Positions 17,155 to 25,565 of a stretch of DNA of 64,000 bases are shown piece after piece. This DNA is from Aeromonas salmonicida subsp. salmonicida. GTDB lineage: Bacteria; Pseudomonadota; Gammaproteobacteria; Enterobacterales; Aeromonadaceae. Within the stretch, counting starts at the first letter, position 1, and every line of letters starts with the position of its first letter. The DNA is taken from assembly GCF_001643305.1 (NCBI RefSeq), contig NZ_LSGW01000069.1:1-64000 (forward strand), read 5' to 3'. The position numbers and the translations under genes were made by a program. The notes under the pieces are model-generated. The model was not told the origin of the DNA, searched no databases, and saw only the letters and a program-made list of their open reading frames with translations.

Positions 17155-17661
17155 ATGGACATAGTTGAGGTTGATACCACCCTGGGCATCAAGCCTGCGC
17201 TCATCACCCTGCTGCAAGACAGCGTGGCCAATGGCGCCTCGGTGGGATTTTTGCCGCCACTGACAGAAGATCAGGGACTGGGATACTGGCAAGGGATCGA
17301 GACTGAGCTGGCAGCTGGCAGGCGTCGGCTTTGGGTTGCCTTCGAGCAGCACCACCTTGTCGGGGCCCTGCAACTGGCGCTTTGCACCAAGGCAAATGGC
17401 CGCCACCGGGCCGAGGTAGAAAAACTGATGGTGCACAGCCACGCCCGTGGCAAGGGCGTCGGCCGCGCCCTGATGGCAGCAATGGAGCAAGGCGCCCGGG
17501 ATAAGGGACGCACGCTGCTGGTGCTCGATACCCGGGTCGGCGACGTGGCATCAAGCCTCTATCGCCAGCTCGGTTATCAGGAAGTTGGCCAGATCCCGGA
17601 CTTTGCCCGCAATGCCGACGGTACCCTGGCCGCCACCCTCTTCTTCTACAAGCAGCTCTGA
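17155..17661 (+). CDS. GNAT-family acetyltransferase
   Basis: A 168-residue acetyltransferase. The acetyl-CoA pyrophosphate-binding loop is seen in HARGKGVGRALMAAME (about residues 96-111), followed by LLVLDTRVGDVASSLYRQLGY. The ribosome site AAGGA lies before the ATG at 17155. The target is unknown; some close relatives acetylate small amines or antibiotics, but nothing here supports a resistance role. It stands alone, followed by a GC-rich inverted repeat. Confidence 0.85.
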   Translation: MDIVEVDTTLGIKPALITLLQDSVANGASVGFLPPLTEDQGLGYWQGIETELAAGRRRLWVAFEQHHLVGALQLALCTKANGRHRAEVEKLMVHSHARGKGVGRALMAAMEQGARDKGRTLLVLDTRVGDVASSLYRQLGYQEVGQIPDFARNADGTLAATLFFYKQL

Positions 17662-17664
17662 TGA

Positions 17665-17709
17665 ATGCCCTCCGGGAAAGCAAGGCGCCACTCTTTCCCC
17701 GGAGGGCGC
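17665..17709 (+). terminator. Hairpin after the GNAT gene
   Basis: GCCCTCCGGGGAAAG-like and CTTTCCCCGGAGGGC-like arms flank a loop just past the stop codon. No T run follows, so it is only a probable terminator. Confidence 0.45.
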
Positions 17710-17906
17710 ATTGTGCTGCGGCGTTGCGCGCTTGTTCAAGCAGGGCAAGCCCCTTTGAAAAAACAATCAAAAACGCCAGTTGATTAATTTTGACAAGGAG
17801 CCTGCGCCATTACCCCTTCACCTGATGGCGAGCGAGGCGTATGGTGTGGCAGGAAGACCCGTTTGCATACCTAACGGGTGTCACTCACTGCCTTGAGGAA
17901 TCCTGC

Positions 17907-19025
17907 ATGCCTATTCTGCCTCGTACCGTCACCTCCCCCAAAAAGTTCATCATAGGTCACGACCTTCTGCCTCAACTCCATGATCATGTGAAAGATTTTG
18001 GCGACAACGCCCTGCTCGTCAGCGATGAGTTCATCCTGGAGCGGGTGCGCGAAGAGGCGCTGGCCGGTCTGCTGCAAGCAGGCTTGAAAGGACGGGTCGA
18101 GAAGTTCAACTACGAATGCACCGATATCGAGATCCGTCGCCTCTGCGATCTCGCCGAACAGCAGGGCGCCAACGTGATCGTCGGTATCGGCGGCGGCAAG
18201 ACCCTGGATGTGGCCAAGGCGGTTGCCTTCTACCTGCGCCGTCCCGTTGTGCTGTTCCCCACCATTGCCTCCACCGATGCGCCCTGTACCGCACTGGCGG
18301 TGATTTACAATCAGGCGGGCGAGTTCGAGCGCTACCTGTTCCTCCCCCAGAACCCGGACGTGGTGATCGCCGATACCGCCATCATAGCGGCGGCCCCTGC
18401 CCGCTTCTTCGCCGCTGGCGTGGGGGATGCCCTGGCCACCTATTTCGAGGCCCGCGCCTGCTATCGGGCCGATGGCATCAACCTGGTGGGCAAGCGCCCC
18501 TCCCGTACCGGACTTGGCCTGGCAAAACTCTGCTATGAGCTGCTGGGGGAAAACATAGAAATGGCGATGGATGCCATTCACCATCATGTCACCACACCGG
18601 CGCTCGAGCAGATCATTGAAGCCACCATCTACCTGAGTGGCGTCGGCGCCGAGGCCGGTGGTCTGGCGGCGGCACATGCGGTCAACAACGGCATGTCGGT
18701 GGTACCTGACTTGCACCGTGCACAGCACGGGGAGAAGGTGGTATTCGGTCTGCTGACCCAGCTGGTGCTGGAGCGTGCGCCCCAGACCGAGGTCGATGAG
18801 GTGATGCGAATCATTCAGGTTGCCGGTCTGCCCATGACCTTGCAGGAGATGGGGCTGACCCATTTCATCGAGAGCGAGTGGCGCAAGGTGGCAGCGCTTG
18901 CCTGCGATCCCCTCGACACCATGGTCAATATGCCGATGGCCGTGAGCGAGCAGGATGTTTACAACGCCATGATAGCGGCCAACGCCATGGCCGAGCGCTA
19001 TCGGGCCCGTTATCCGCGGGATTGA
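17907..19025 (+). CDS. gldA: Glycerol dehydrogenase
   Basis: A 372-residue iron-containing-type (group III) alcohol dehydrogenase that oxidises glycerol to dihydroxyacetone with NAD. The NAD-binding loop is GIGGGKTLDVAKAVAF, followed by PTIASTDAPCTALAVIY. The metal ligands are seen in GVGDALATYFEARAC (Asp), AAHAVNNGM (His) and RAQHGEKVVFG (His). The ATG at 17907 has GAGGA seven bases upstream; the frame upstream of it is not family-like. Length is near the E. coli norm of about 367. No dihydroxyacetone kinase genes are adjacent. Confidence 0.93.
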   Translation: MPILPRTVTSPKKFIIGHDLLPQLHDHVKDFGDNALLVSDEFILERVREEALAGLLQAGLKGRVEKFNYECTDIEIRRLCDLAEQQGANVIVGIGGGKTLDVAKAVAFYLRRPVVLFPTIASTDAPCTALAVIYNQAGEFERYLFLPQNPDVVIADTAIIAAAPARFFAAGVGDALATYFEARACYRADGINLVGKRPSRTGLGLAKLCYELLGENIEMAMDAIHHHVTTPALEQIIEATIYLSGVGAEAGGLAAAHAVNNGMSVVPDLHRAQHGEKVVFGLLTQLVLERAPQTEVDEVMRIIQVAGLPMTLQEMGLTHFIESEWRKVAALACDPLDTMVNMPMAVSEQDVYNAMIAANAMAERYRARYPRD

Positions 19026-19051
19026 TCCGGGATAAAACTCCTTGATGATCG

Positions 19052-19092
19052 ACAACGAACAAGGCCAGCCTGACGGCTGGCCTTGTTCGTTG
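19052..19092 (+). terminator. Terminator after gldA
   Basis: A long near-perfect hairpin with 17-base arms (ACGAACAAGGCCAGC and complement) and a short loop. Confidence 0.85.
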
Positions 19093-19142
19093 TGGTCTGA
19101 ACTGCTGAAATGGCGCTTCCCCCGTCAAGACAAGGAGTCATC

Positions 19143-19484
19143 ATGATATTGGAAGTCGCCCATCTGCAGGTTATCCCGGGTCAGGCCGCCGCCTTCGAAC
19201 AGGCTTTTGGGCAAGCCCAGACCATCATCAGTGCCATGCCAGGGTACGCCGGGCACCAGTTGCAGCGCTCGCTGACCGATCCTCACCGTTATCTGTTGCT
19301 GGTCAGCTGGCAGCGGCTCGAAGATCACACCCAGGGCTTTCGCGGCTCCGCTCAGTACCAGCAATGGAAGGCACTGCTGCACCATTTCTACGACCCCTTC
19401 CCCACAGTGGAACACTATCAGGCAGTGGAACACTGTCAGGCTGTCGCGCTGGGAGTGAACACGGCGGCCCTGCCTGCCGTGTGA
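19143..19484 (+). CDS. Antibiotic-biosynthesis monooxygenase (ABM) domain protein
   Basis: A 113-residue protein with a single ABM dimeric alpha-beta barrel: ILEVAHLQVIPGQAAAFEQAF, then GYAGHQLQRSLTDPHRYLLL, then FRGSAQYQQWKALLHHFYDP. Stand-alone ABM proteins include quinol monooxygenases and haem-degrading enzymes; the role here is unknown. GGAG lies six bases before the ATG. The C-terminus contains an 18-base duplication that repeats VEHYQA as VEHCQA, so the tail past about residue 88 is probably strain-variable. Confidence 0.83.
   Translation: MILEVAHLQVIPGQAAAFEQAFGQAQTIISAMPGYAGHQLQRSLTDPHRYLLLVSWQRLEDHTQGFRGSAQYQQWKALLHHFYDPFPTVEHYQAVEHCQAVALGVNTAALPAV
19405..19440 (+). repeat. 18-base in-frame tandem duplication
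   Basis: Two adjacent copies, 19405-19422 and 19423-19440, differ at one base (CACTATCAGG against CACTGTCAGG). Because the unit is a multiple of three, the frame of the ABM gene is kept. Confidence 0.9.
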
Positions 19485-19508
19485 TCATCGGCTCGCAAGC
19501 CGGGATGA

Positions 19509-20294
19509 TCAGGCCAACCGCTCGGCGCGCACCTTGATCACTGGCTCGGCAAACGCATCCTGGGCTGAAATCAGTTGCAGTTCGTAAGCCTCTGCCTGCC
19601 AGGTGTGCAGCATCACAGTGTCCACCGCCGCATTGGTTCGCTCAAAGGCAGTCACGGCATCGTAGCCGGTCTGCAGATTGGCCAGCATCAGAGCACTGAT
19701 AAGATCCCCTACCCCCACTGGTTGGCGGGCAAACGCATAGAGCGGACGGGCGATCAGATAGTCGCCCTCGGGGGTGGCCAGCAGCTGATGGGCAGCCACC
19801 CGGGTCTGGGCCAGATCCGCCAGGTGGGTGTCACACAGTGTTTCCAGCTCCAGCAGGTTGGGTGCCATGATGTCGGCCACCGGCAGCGCCTGCTCGGTGA
19901 GAAAACGGGTGACGCCCGGGGCGACTATGCACCCCTTCTCCGGGTGCCCCATGACGGGATCGCAGAAATAGACCGCATTGGGATTGGCGGCCTTGACCGC
20001 GGCCACCACCGCCAGGATCTCGTCCCCCTGCTCGGCCGAGCCGAGATAACCGCTCAACACTGCGTCACACTGGCCCAGCACCTCGATATCACTCAACCCC
20101 TTTACCAGGGCGCTGATATGACCGGCAGGCATCGCCATCCCCTGCCAGCCCGCCGCGTACTGGGTGTGGTTGGAGAATTGCACCGTGTTGACGGGCCACA
20201 CCTCCATGCCGAGACGGCGCATGGGAAACACGGCGGCACTGTTACCGGCACAGCCAAACACCACGTGGGACTGGATAGAGAGAATGCGTTTCAT
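19509..20294 (-). CDS. pdxY: Pyridoxal kinase PdxY with an apparent internal in-frame deletion
   Basis: A 261-residue ribokinase-fold protein matching PdxY, the kinase that phosphorylates pyridoxal for the vitamin B6 salvage pathway. Conserved parts are [57 protein letters not shown] and the catalytic PVGVGD loop. E. coli PdxY is about 286 residues. The difference lies in one place: after AAHQLL (about residue 172) the sequence runs straight into [12 protein letters not shown], lacking roughly 25 residues that in E. coli include a VLVKHL strand and the following segment. The frame is kept. The deleted part borders the ATP site, so activity may be lost. Start ATG at 20294. Confidence 0.85.
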   Translation of the reverse strand: MKRILSIQSHVVFGCAGNSAAVFPMRRLGMEVWPVNTVQFSNHTQYAAGWQGMAMPAGHISALVKGLSDIEVLGQCDAVLSGYLGSAEQGDEILAVVAAVKAANPNAVYFCDPVMGHPEKGCIVAPGVTRFLTEQALPVADIMAPNLLELETLCDTHLADLAQTRVAAHQLLATPEGDYLIARPLYAFARQPVGVGDLISALMLANLQTGYDAVTAFERTNAAVDTVMLHTWQAEAYELQLISAQDAFAEPVIKVRAERLA

Positions 20295-20671
20295 CAACAT
20301 CACCGCAGAGAAGAACAGGGAAAGGCGCAATATATCGGATGAGGAGATTGCACTTCTACTTTTGTGCGGCACAAACCGCTATTTAGCCCTGGAAATCACC
20401 ATCAAACGGTGAATTTGTCATCACAATCCCACCCCATGCCCTGTTAGTGCCGTTTTTGCCCTGCCAGACCAGGGGCGGTTCCCCCTGGCTTGACCGAGTT
20501 TCACAGGGTGATCCCATGCTTTTGTTTGATGGCATATGAGAGCAATAAACCAGCATCTGGTCTGGCTGCGTGATGGCATTGAGGAAAGCAAAGAAAAACC
20601 CGGGTGCCCTGTATAACACCCTGCAGAAAAGGAGCAGAACAAGGCCGAGAGGTCAGTACTCGGCCCTGCTT
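20295..20671. other. Intergenic region between DUF429 gene and pdxY
   Basis: About 375 bases with no convincing gene. A GGCCGAG/CTCGGCC hairpin at 20643-20665, just past the DUF429 stop, may end that transcript. The pdxY promoter must lie near 20300-20420. Confidence 0.6.
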
Positions 20672-21427
20672 TCAAGGGTGCGCGAAGTGATAGACCCAGC
20701 CTTCATCCAGTACCATGTCGGCAGGCGCTTGTATCAGGGGTGGCAGCAGAGACACAGTCCCCTTGGCGGCGTATTGCAGCGCCATCAGGGCGCAGATGGC
20801 AGCGTCATAGCGATCCGTGCCCGTCGCCAACTCTGCAGGCAGATGGGGTTGCAGCTCGGCCCTGACAGCGGATGCCTTGCCACCCACTTTGGCCAAAGCG
20901 GGATAGACCTCCAGCACGGCGCGATCGGCCTGAGACTGCAGCTTGGGTACGAGTTGCAGATCCCCCAGCCGGGGCAGCATGGAGAGCGCCAGCGTTGCGT
21001 TGTTGCCGAGCCGGTCGAAGGTCGCGGAGAGGGGCTTCTTGCCATATTGCCGGTGCAGCCAGCGCTCGCAATCACGATAGGCATAAGGGTTGTCAATTTC
21101 GCGCTGGGGCACGGCGCACTCGGTTGCCCTCCCCGCCAGGAGATCGCCCAGGGCACGTGGAAAGGCAAGCGGCGCATCGATACCCAGTGCCAGCTGCGGG
21201 CAAGCCAGCACCTGCATCAGGCTCATCTCATCCTGCAGCGCCGGGCGCAGCAGGGCATCCAGATCCGGCGCCACCCGCGAGCTCAACCGGAACAGGGGCG
21301 ACACACCAAACCAGTGCAGACGCTGCTCGCGCGCCTGCCAGCCCACCACGGCCACCGCCTGGGCGTTCCCCTGCCAGCCTCTCACATCCCAGCCGATGCC
21401 GATGGCATCCATGTGTTCCATTGTCAT
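20672..21427 (-). CDS. DUF429-family protein (predicted RNase H-like)
   Basis: A 251-residue cytoplasmic protein. The opening strand AIGIGWDVRGWQGN and the later LALGIDAPLAFP resemble the metal-binding strands of the RNase H-like fold proposed for DUF429. The central FDRLGNNATLALSMLP and AVLEVYPALAKV, and TDRYDAAICALMALQYA near the end, are also typical. Substrate and role are unknown. The start is the ATG at 21427, with AGGTG about nine bases upstream; a second in-frame ATG lies five codons on. It is monocistronic. Confidence 0.8.
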   Translation of the reverse strand: MTMEHMDAIGIGWDVRGWQGNAQAVAVVGWQAREQRLHWFGVSPLFRLSSRVAPDLDALLRPALQDEMSLMQVLACPQLALGIDAPLAFPRALGDLLAGRATECAVPQREIDNPYAYRDCERWLHRQYGKKPLSATFDRLGNNATLALSMLPRLGDLQLVPKLQSQADRAVLEVYPALAKVGGKASAVRAELQPHLPAELATGTDRYDAAICALMALQYAAKGTVSLLPPLIQAPADMVLDEGWVYHFAHP

Positions 21428-21505
21428 GCCCGTGTCACCTCTGCGCGCTATCAATGGAGCACAGGGTAATGGCTGCGCCCCCTAAAGCAAGGCCGGGAGC
21501 GCGCC

Positions 21506-22069
21506 TTAGAAGGATTTCTTGAAATTGATCAGCGGCAGTATGGGGAAAATACCGTTCTCGGCGTAGTTGGCAAGGCCTATCTGCAGCCCGTCCAGATGCT
21601 TGGTGGCATTGATGAAACCCAGCTGGAAGGTGGTGCGTTCGGCATAGTTGACGAACCCGACGTTGGCCAGAGCATTGCCCTTGGCGATGTTGACGGCGCC
21701 CCAGTTCAGGCCCTGCACATTGTTGGTCAGGTTGACGAAGCCAAGGTTTACCCCCTTGTCCTGTCCCTCGTGCCAGTTGACGGCATTGATGGCCACCCCA
21801 TTGAACTGGTGGCGCACCCGTCCGGCGCCGAGGAAGACGCCAAGCTGCAGGCCGCTGAACTGATCCACGTCGGAGAGGGCCAAGATGGGCAGATCTATCC
21901 CTTTTACCTGACCAGTGCGGCCATAGAGAAAGGAGGCTCTGGCGCCTTCAACCTGATGAGAGGCAGGCAGATTGACACCGGGCAGAGAGACCTGGATCGG
22001 GGTGCTGGCATGGGAGACAGCGCTCAGGGCCAAAGAGCCACAGGCAAGCAAGAGGTGGGCAGGTTTCAT
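21506..22069 (-). CDS. Exported repeat protein (VC2662/LA_2272-like)
   Basis: A 187-residue protein with a clear signal peptide (MKPAHLLLACGSLALSAVSHA, cleavage after about residue 22). The mature part contains a run of degenerate beta-strand repeats of the form G-V-N-x-G-F-V-N: GVNLGFVNLTNNVQ, GLNWGAVNIAKGNA, NVGFVNYAERTTFQ, LGFINATKHLDG, LQIGLANYAENG. Such a pattern suggests a small outer-membrane or surface beta structure. I recall Vibrio VC2662-type proteins with this pattern, but no function is known. The gene is divergent from phaP, with 306 bases between starts. Confidence 0.72.
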   Translation of the reverse strand: MKPAHLLLACGSLALSAVSHASTPIQVSLPGVNLPASHQVEGARASFLYGRTGQVKGIDLPILALSDVDQFSGLQLGVFLGAGRVRHQFNGVAINAVNWHEGQDKGVNLGFVNLTNNVQGLNWGAVNIAKGNALANVGFVNYAERTTFQLGFINATKHLDGLQIGLANYAENGIFPILPLINFKKSF

Positions 22070-22375
22070 TGGGGCTTTCCTTGACGGTCAGAGAGTGGCG
22101 CCAGCCTATCAGTACTGGCAGGAAGGAACGAGACCGGGCAGGCGTGGCTGCGTCATTCCCCATCTGAATTCACTCGGCCACCTGGCCAGACCAGAATCAA
22201 AAATTAACATTTATATTATTTACATCAAGCCTCATTTGGTAACACAATGCTCAAACGTGCGTTTGAACAGAGCAAACGACACGCAACGACTTCAGGATGT
22301 AGTCGAACTGATGTAACCAAAGAATGGGCCTGTCGGCCTTTTGCAATACCCTGCTGTCAACCACGGAGACGCGCG
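22070..22375. other. Divergent promoter region of the surface-repeat gene and phaP
   Basis: It holds an AT-rich stretch (22196-22250) likely to be the phaP promoter, with a TTTACA at 22219-22224 as a possible -35 element. A perfect palindrome follows at 22251-22266. No gene is supported. Confidence 0.65.
22251..22266. promoter_or_regulatory. PsrA-like palindrome upstream of phaPCJ
   Basis: TCAAAC-GTGC-GTTTGA is a perfect 6+6 palindrome with a four-base centre. It matches the published form of PsrA sites, (G/C)AAAC-N2-4-GTTT(G/C). It lies 110 bases before the phaP start and next to the presumed promoter, so it could place PHA synthesis under a fatty-acid-responsive TetR-family repressor. Confidence 0.6.
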
Positions 22376-22726
22376 ATGAATATGGACGTAATCAAGACCT
22401 TTACCGAGCAGATGCAAGGCTTTGCTGCCCCCCTCACCCGTTACAACCAGCTGCTGGCCAGCAATATTGAACAACTGACCCGGTTGCAGCTGGCTTCCGC
22501 CAATGCCTATGCCGAACTGGGATTGAGCCAGTTGCAGGCGGTTGGCAAGGTGCAGGATACCCAGAGCCTGGCGGCCCTCGGCACTGTGCAGCTGGAAACA
22601 GCCAGCCAGCTCTCCCGCCAGATGCTGGATGACATCCAGAAGCTCAATGCACTGGGTCTGCAGTTCAAGGAAGAGCTGGATACCCTGGCGGCCGACGGCA
22701 TCAAAAAGAGCACGGGCAAGGCCTGA
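22376..22726 (+). CDS. phaP: Phasin PhaP
   Basis: A 116-residue amphipathic, largely helical phasin that coats polyhydroxyalkanoate granules and regulates their size. The segments FTEQMQGFAAPLTRYNQLL and IEQLTRLQLASANAYAELGL match the phasin domain, followed by a helical tail. GGAG lies seven bases before the ATG. It is the first gene of the three-gene phaP-phaC-phaJ operon known from Aeromonas caviae; 93 bases separate it from phaC. Length matches the A. caviae protein (about 116). Confidence 0.93.
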   Translation: MNMDVIKTFTEQMQGFAAPLTRYNQLLASNIEQLTRLQLASANAYAELGLSQLQAVGKVQDTQSLAALGTVQLETASQLSRQMLDDIQKLNALGLQFKEELDTLAADGIKKSTGKA

Positions 22727-22819
22727 TATCCCCCTGGCTGCCCGATGCGGGCAGCCACATCTCCCCATGACCCGACACGACAGGCTCGCCCTGTCACGGG
22801 TGTGGGTGAAGGAGAGAAC

Positions 22820-24604
22820 ATGAGCCAATCATCTTACGGCCCGCTGTTCGAGGCCCTGGCCCACTATAACGACAAGTTGCTGGACATGGCCAAGGCACAG
22901 ACAGAGCGCACGGCGCAGGCGCTGTTGCAGACCAATCTGGACGATCTGGGCCAGGTACTGGAACAGGGCACTCAGCAACCCTGGCAACTGATCAATGCCC
23001 AGATGAACTGGTGGCAGGATCAGCTCAAACTGATGCAGCATACCCTGCTCAAAAGCGCAGGCCAGGAGAGCGAGCCGGTGATCACGCCGGAGCGCAGCGA
23101 TCGCCGCTTCAAGGACGACGCCTGGCGTGACCAGCCCCTTTATGACTACCTCAAGCAATCCTATCTGCTGACCGCCAGGCACCTGCTGGCCTCGGTAGAT
23201 GCGCTGGAAGGGGTGCCCCAGAAGAGCCGGGAGCGACTGCGCTTTTTTACCCGTCAATACCTCAATGCCATGGCGCCCAGCAACTTTCTGGCCACCAACC
23301 CCGAGTTGCTCAGGCTCACCCTGGAATCCGACGGCCAGAATCTGGTGCGCGGACTGGCCCTGCTGGCCGAGGATCTGGAGCGCAGCGCCGATCAGCTCAA
23401 CATCCGCCTGACCGACGAGTCCGCCTTCGAACTGGGGCGGGATCTGGCCTTGACGCCGGGCCGGGTGGTGCAACGCACCGAGCTCTACGAGCTTATCCAG
23501 TACAGCCCGACCACGGAAACCGTGGCCAGGACGCCGGTGCTGATAGTGCCGCCCTTCATCAACAAGTACTACATCATGGACATGCGGCCCCAGAACTCTC
23601 TGGTCGCCTGGCTGGTCGCCCAGGGCCAGACGGTATTCATGATCTCCTGGCGCAACCCGGGGGTGGAGCAGGCCAATATCGATCTCGACGACTATGTGGT
23701 CGATGGGGTGATCGCTGCGCTGGACGGCGTGGAAGCGGCCACCGGCGAGCGTGAGGTGCACGGTATCGGTTACTGCATCGGCGGTACCGCCCTGTCACTC
23801 GCCATGGGCTGGCTGGCGGCGCGGCGCCAGAAACAGCGGGGGCGCTCCGCCACCCTGTTTACCACACTGCTCGATTTCTCCCAGCCGGGGGAGCTTGGCA
23901 TCTTCATCCACGAGCCCATCATAGCGGCGCTGGAGGCCCAGAATGAGGCCAAGGGCATCATGGATGGACGCCAGCTGGCGGTCTCCTTCAGCCTGCTGCG
24001 GGAAAACAGCCTCTACTGGAATTACTACATCGACAGCTACCTCAAGGGCCAGAGCCCGGTGGCGTTCGATCTGCTGCACTGGAACAGCGACAGCACCAAC
24101 GTGGCGGGCAAGACCCACAACAGTCTGCTGCGTCGTCTCTATCTGGAGAACCAGCTGGTCAAGGGGGAGCTCAAGATCCGCAACACCCGCATCGACCTGG
24201 CCAAGGTGAAGACGCCTGTGCTGCTGGTCTCGGCCATGGACGATCACATCGCCCTCTGGCAGGGCACCTGGCAGGGCATGAAGCTGTTTGGCGACGAGCA
24301 GCGCTTCATCCTGGCCGAATCGGGCCACATTGCCGGCATCATCAACCCGCCTGCGGCCAACAAGTACGGCTTCTGGCACAGCGATGCGAGCAGTAACACC
24401 CCGGACGCCTGGCTTGAGCAGGCAACCCATCAAAGCGGCTCCTGGTGGCCCGAGATGGCAGCCTTCATCAAGGGGCGTGAAGAGGAGGCCACGCCCGTGC
24501 CCGCCCGCATCCCGAGCGAGGGACTGGAGGCGGCCCCCGGCGGTTATGTCAAGGTGCGGCTTAACCCTGTCTTTGCCAACACCCCGGTGGAGGAGCCCGC
24601 ATGA
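22820..24604 (+). CDS. phaC: Poly(3-hydroxyalkanoate) synthase PhaC (class I)
   Basis: A 594-residue synthase, the length known for Aeromonas caviae PhaC, which it matches almost completely. It polymerises (R)-3-hydroxyacyl-CoA at the granule surface; the Aeromonas type accepts both C4 and C6 monomers. The lipase-like box GYCIGG holds the catalytic cysteine at residue 319. The aspartate in SAMDDHIA and the histidine in ESGHIAG complete the triad. The variable C-terminal part (about residues 525-594) differs most from A. caviae. AAGGAG precedes the ATG at 22820. The stop overlaps the phaJ start. Confidence 0.96.
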   Translation: MSQSSYGPLFEALAHYNDKLLDMAKAQTERTAQALLQTNLDDLGQVLEQGTQQPWQLINAQMNWWQDQLKLMQHTLLKSAGQESEPVITPERSDRRFKDDAWRDQPLYDYLKQSYLLTARHLLASVDALEGVPQKSRERLRFFTRQYLNAMAPSNFLATNPELLRLTLESDGQNLVRGLALLAEDLERSADQLNIRLTDESAFELGRDLALTPGRVVQRTELYELIQYSPTTETVARTPVLIVPPFINKYYIMDMRPQNSLVAWLVAQGQTVFMISWRNPGVEQANIDLDDYVVDGVIAALDGVEAATGEREVHGIGYCIGGTALSLAMGWLAARRQKQRGRSATLFTTLLDFSQPGELGIFIHEPIIAALEAQNEAKGIMDGRQLAVSFSLLRENSLYWNYYIDSYLKGQSPVAFDLLHWNSDSTNVAGKTHNSLLRRLYLENQLVKGELKIRNTRIDLAKVKTPVLLVSAMDDHIALWQGTWQGMKLFGDEQRFILAESGHIAGIINPPAANKYGFWHSDASSNTPDAWLEQATHQSGSWWPEMAAFIKGREEEATPVPARIPSEGLEAAPGGYVKVRLNPVFANTPVEEPA

Positions 24605-25011
24605 ACACACTCCCCCTTGAAATTGGGCAAAAAGCCAGCCTGACCAAACGGTTCGGCGCAGCCGAAGTCGAGGCCTTCGCCGGCTTGTCGGAGGATTTCA
24701 ATCCCCTGCACCTGGACTCGGCTTTTGCCGCTACCACGCCATTCGAGCGCCCCATAGTGCACGGCATGCTGCTGGCCAGCCTCTTCTCCGGGCTGCTGGG
24801 CCAGCAGCTGCCGGGCAAGGGCACCGTCTACCTGGGGCAGAGCCTCTCCTTCAAGCAACCGGTGTTTGTGGGGGATGAGGTGACGGCCGAGGTGGAGATC
24901 ATCGCCATGCGCAGTGACAAGCCCATCATCACCCTGGCCACCCGCATCCTGGCCGCTGGCGGCGCCCTCGCCCTCGCCGTGACCGGAGAAGCCGTGGTGA
25001 AGGTGGGCTGA
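24601..25011 (+). CDS. phaJ: (R)-specific enoyl-CoA hydratase PhaJ
   Basis: A 136-residue MaoC-like hot-dog-fold hydratase. It converts enoyl-CoA from beta-oxidation to (R)-3-hydroxyacyl-CoA for PhaC, so the operon draws monomers from fatty acids. The catalytic Asp and His are in SEDFNPLHLD (residues 32 and 37), and the IVHGMLLASLFSGLLG segment is conserved. The A. caviae enzyme has 134 residues. The start overlaps the phaC stop as ATGA, so translation is coupled. A GC-rich hairpin follows at 25034-25059. Confidence 0.95.
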   Translation: MNTLPLEIGQKASLTKRFGAAEVEAFAGLSEDFNPLHLDSAFAATTPFERPIVHGMLLASLFSGLLGQQLPGKGTVYLGQSLSFKQPVFVGDEVTAEVEIIAMRSDKPIITLATRILAAGGALALAVTGEAVVKVG

Positions 25012-25033
25012 CTTCAATACTTGCACTCCCTGA

Positions 25034-25059
25034 GTCAGCCCGGCACCCGCCGGGCTGAC
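25034..25059 (+). terminator. Terminator-like hairpin after phaPCJ
   Basis: Perfect 11-base arms GTCAGCCCGGC and GCCGGGCTGAC with a four-base loop, 22 bases past the phaJ stop; only a weak T tract follows. Confidence 0.65.
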
Positions 25060-25186
25060 GCTTGTCGTTCACACTGTCACGCTGCTTTTATGATGCCTTC
25101 TCTACCCCGCCCTTTCATTGCTGGCCTGAACTGCCTAAAATACTCGCCCTGCTGTTTCAGCCATTCATCCATCTAGAGGATTTCCC

Positions 25187-25420
25187 ATGGAGACGTTTCT
25201 GCTCGAAGGCCACCCCTTCGTTGCCTTGTGTGACCTTATCAAGCATCAGGGTTGGGCCGATTGTGGCGGCGCGGCCAAGGCGCTCGTCGCCGACGGTCTG
25301 GTGGAAGTGGACGGTCAGGTCGAGACCCGCAAACGCTGCAAGATAGTGGCCGAGCAAGTGGTCAACTTCAACGGCATGAAAGTCGTGGTAAAAGAGGGCG
25401 TAAGCCCTAAGATCCTCTGA
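25187..25420 (+). CDS. ybcJ: S4-domain RNA-binding protein YbcJ
   Basis: A 77-residue protein made up of one S4 RNA-binding domain, matching E. coli YbcJ. The signature CDLIKHQGWADCGGAAKALVA leads into GLVEVDGQVETRKRCKI. Its RNA target is unknown; related S4 proteins bind stalled ribosomes or rRNA. Size and start (ATG 25187) agree with the family. It is monocistronic, downstream of the PHA operon. Confidence 0.9.
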   Translation: METFLLEGHPFVALCDLIKHQGWADCGGAAKALVADGLVEVDGQVETRKRCKIVAEQVVNFNGMKVVVKEGVSPKIL

Positions 25421-25565
25421 TCCCCGCAAGCACTACCAGCAGATCAGAAAAATGACCTAGTCAGTGGCTGGCATCCGCGACATGACAGTCGTGATGCAAG
25501 CGGAACCGAGCCAGAAGACCGGCCGCTTCCCTCCTGCCTGGAGGTGCAAGTGAGCCGGTTGCTGA

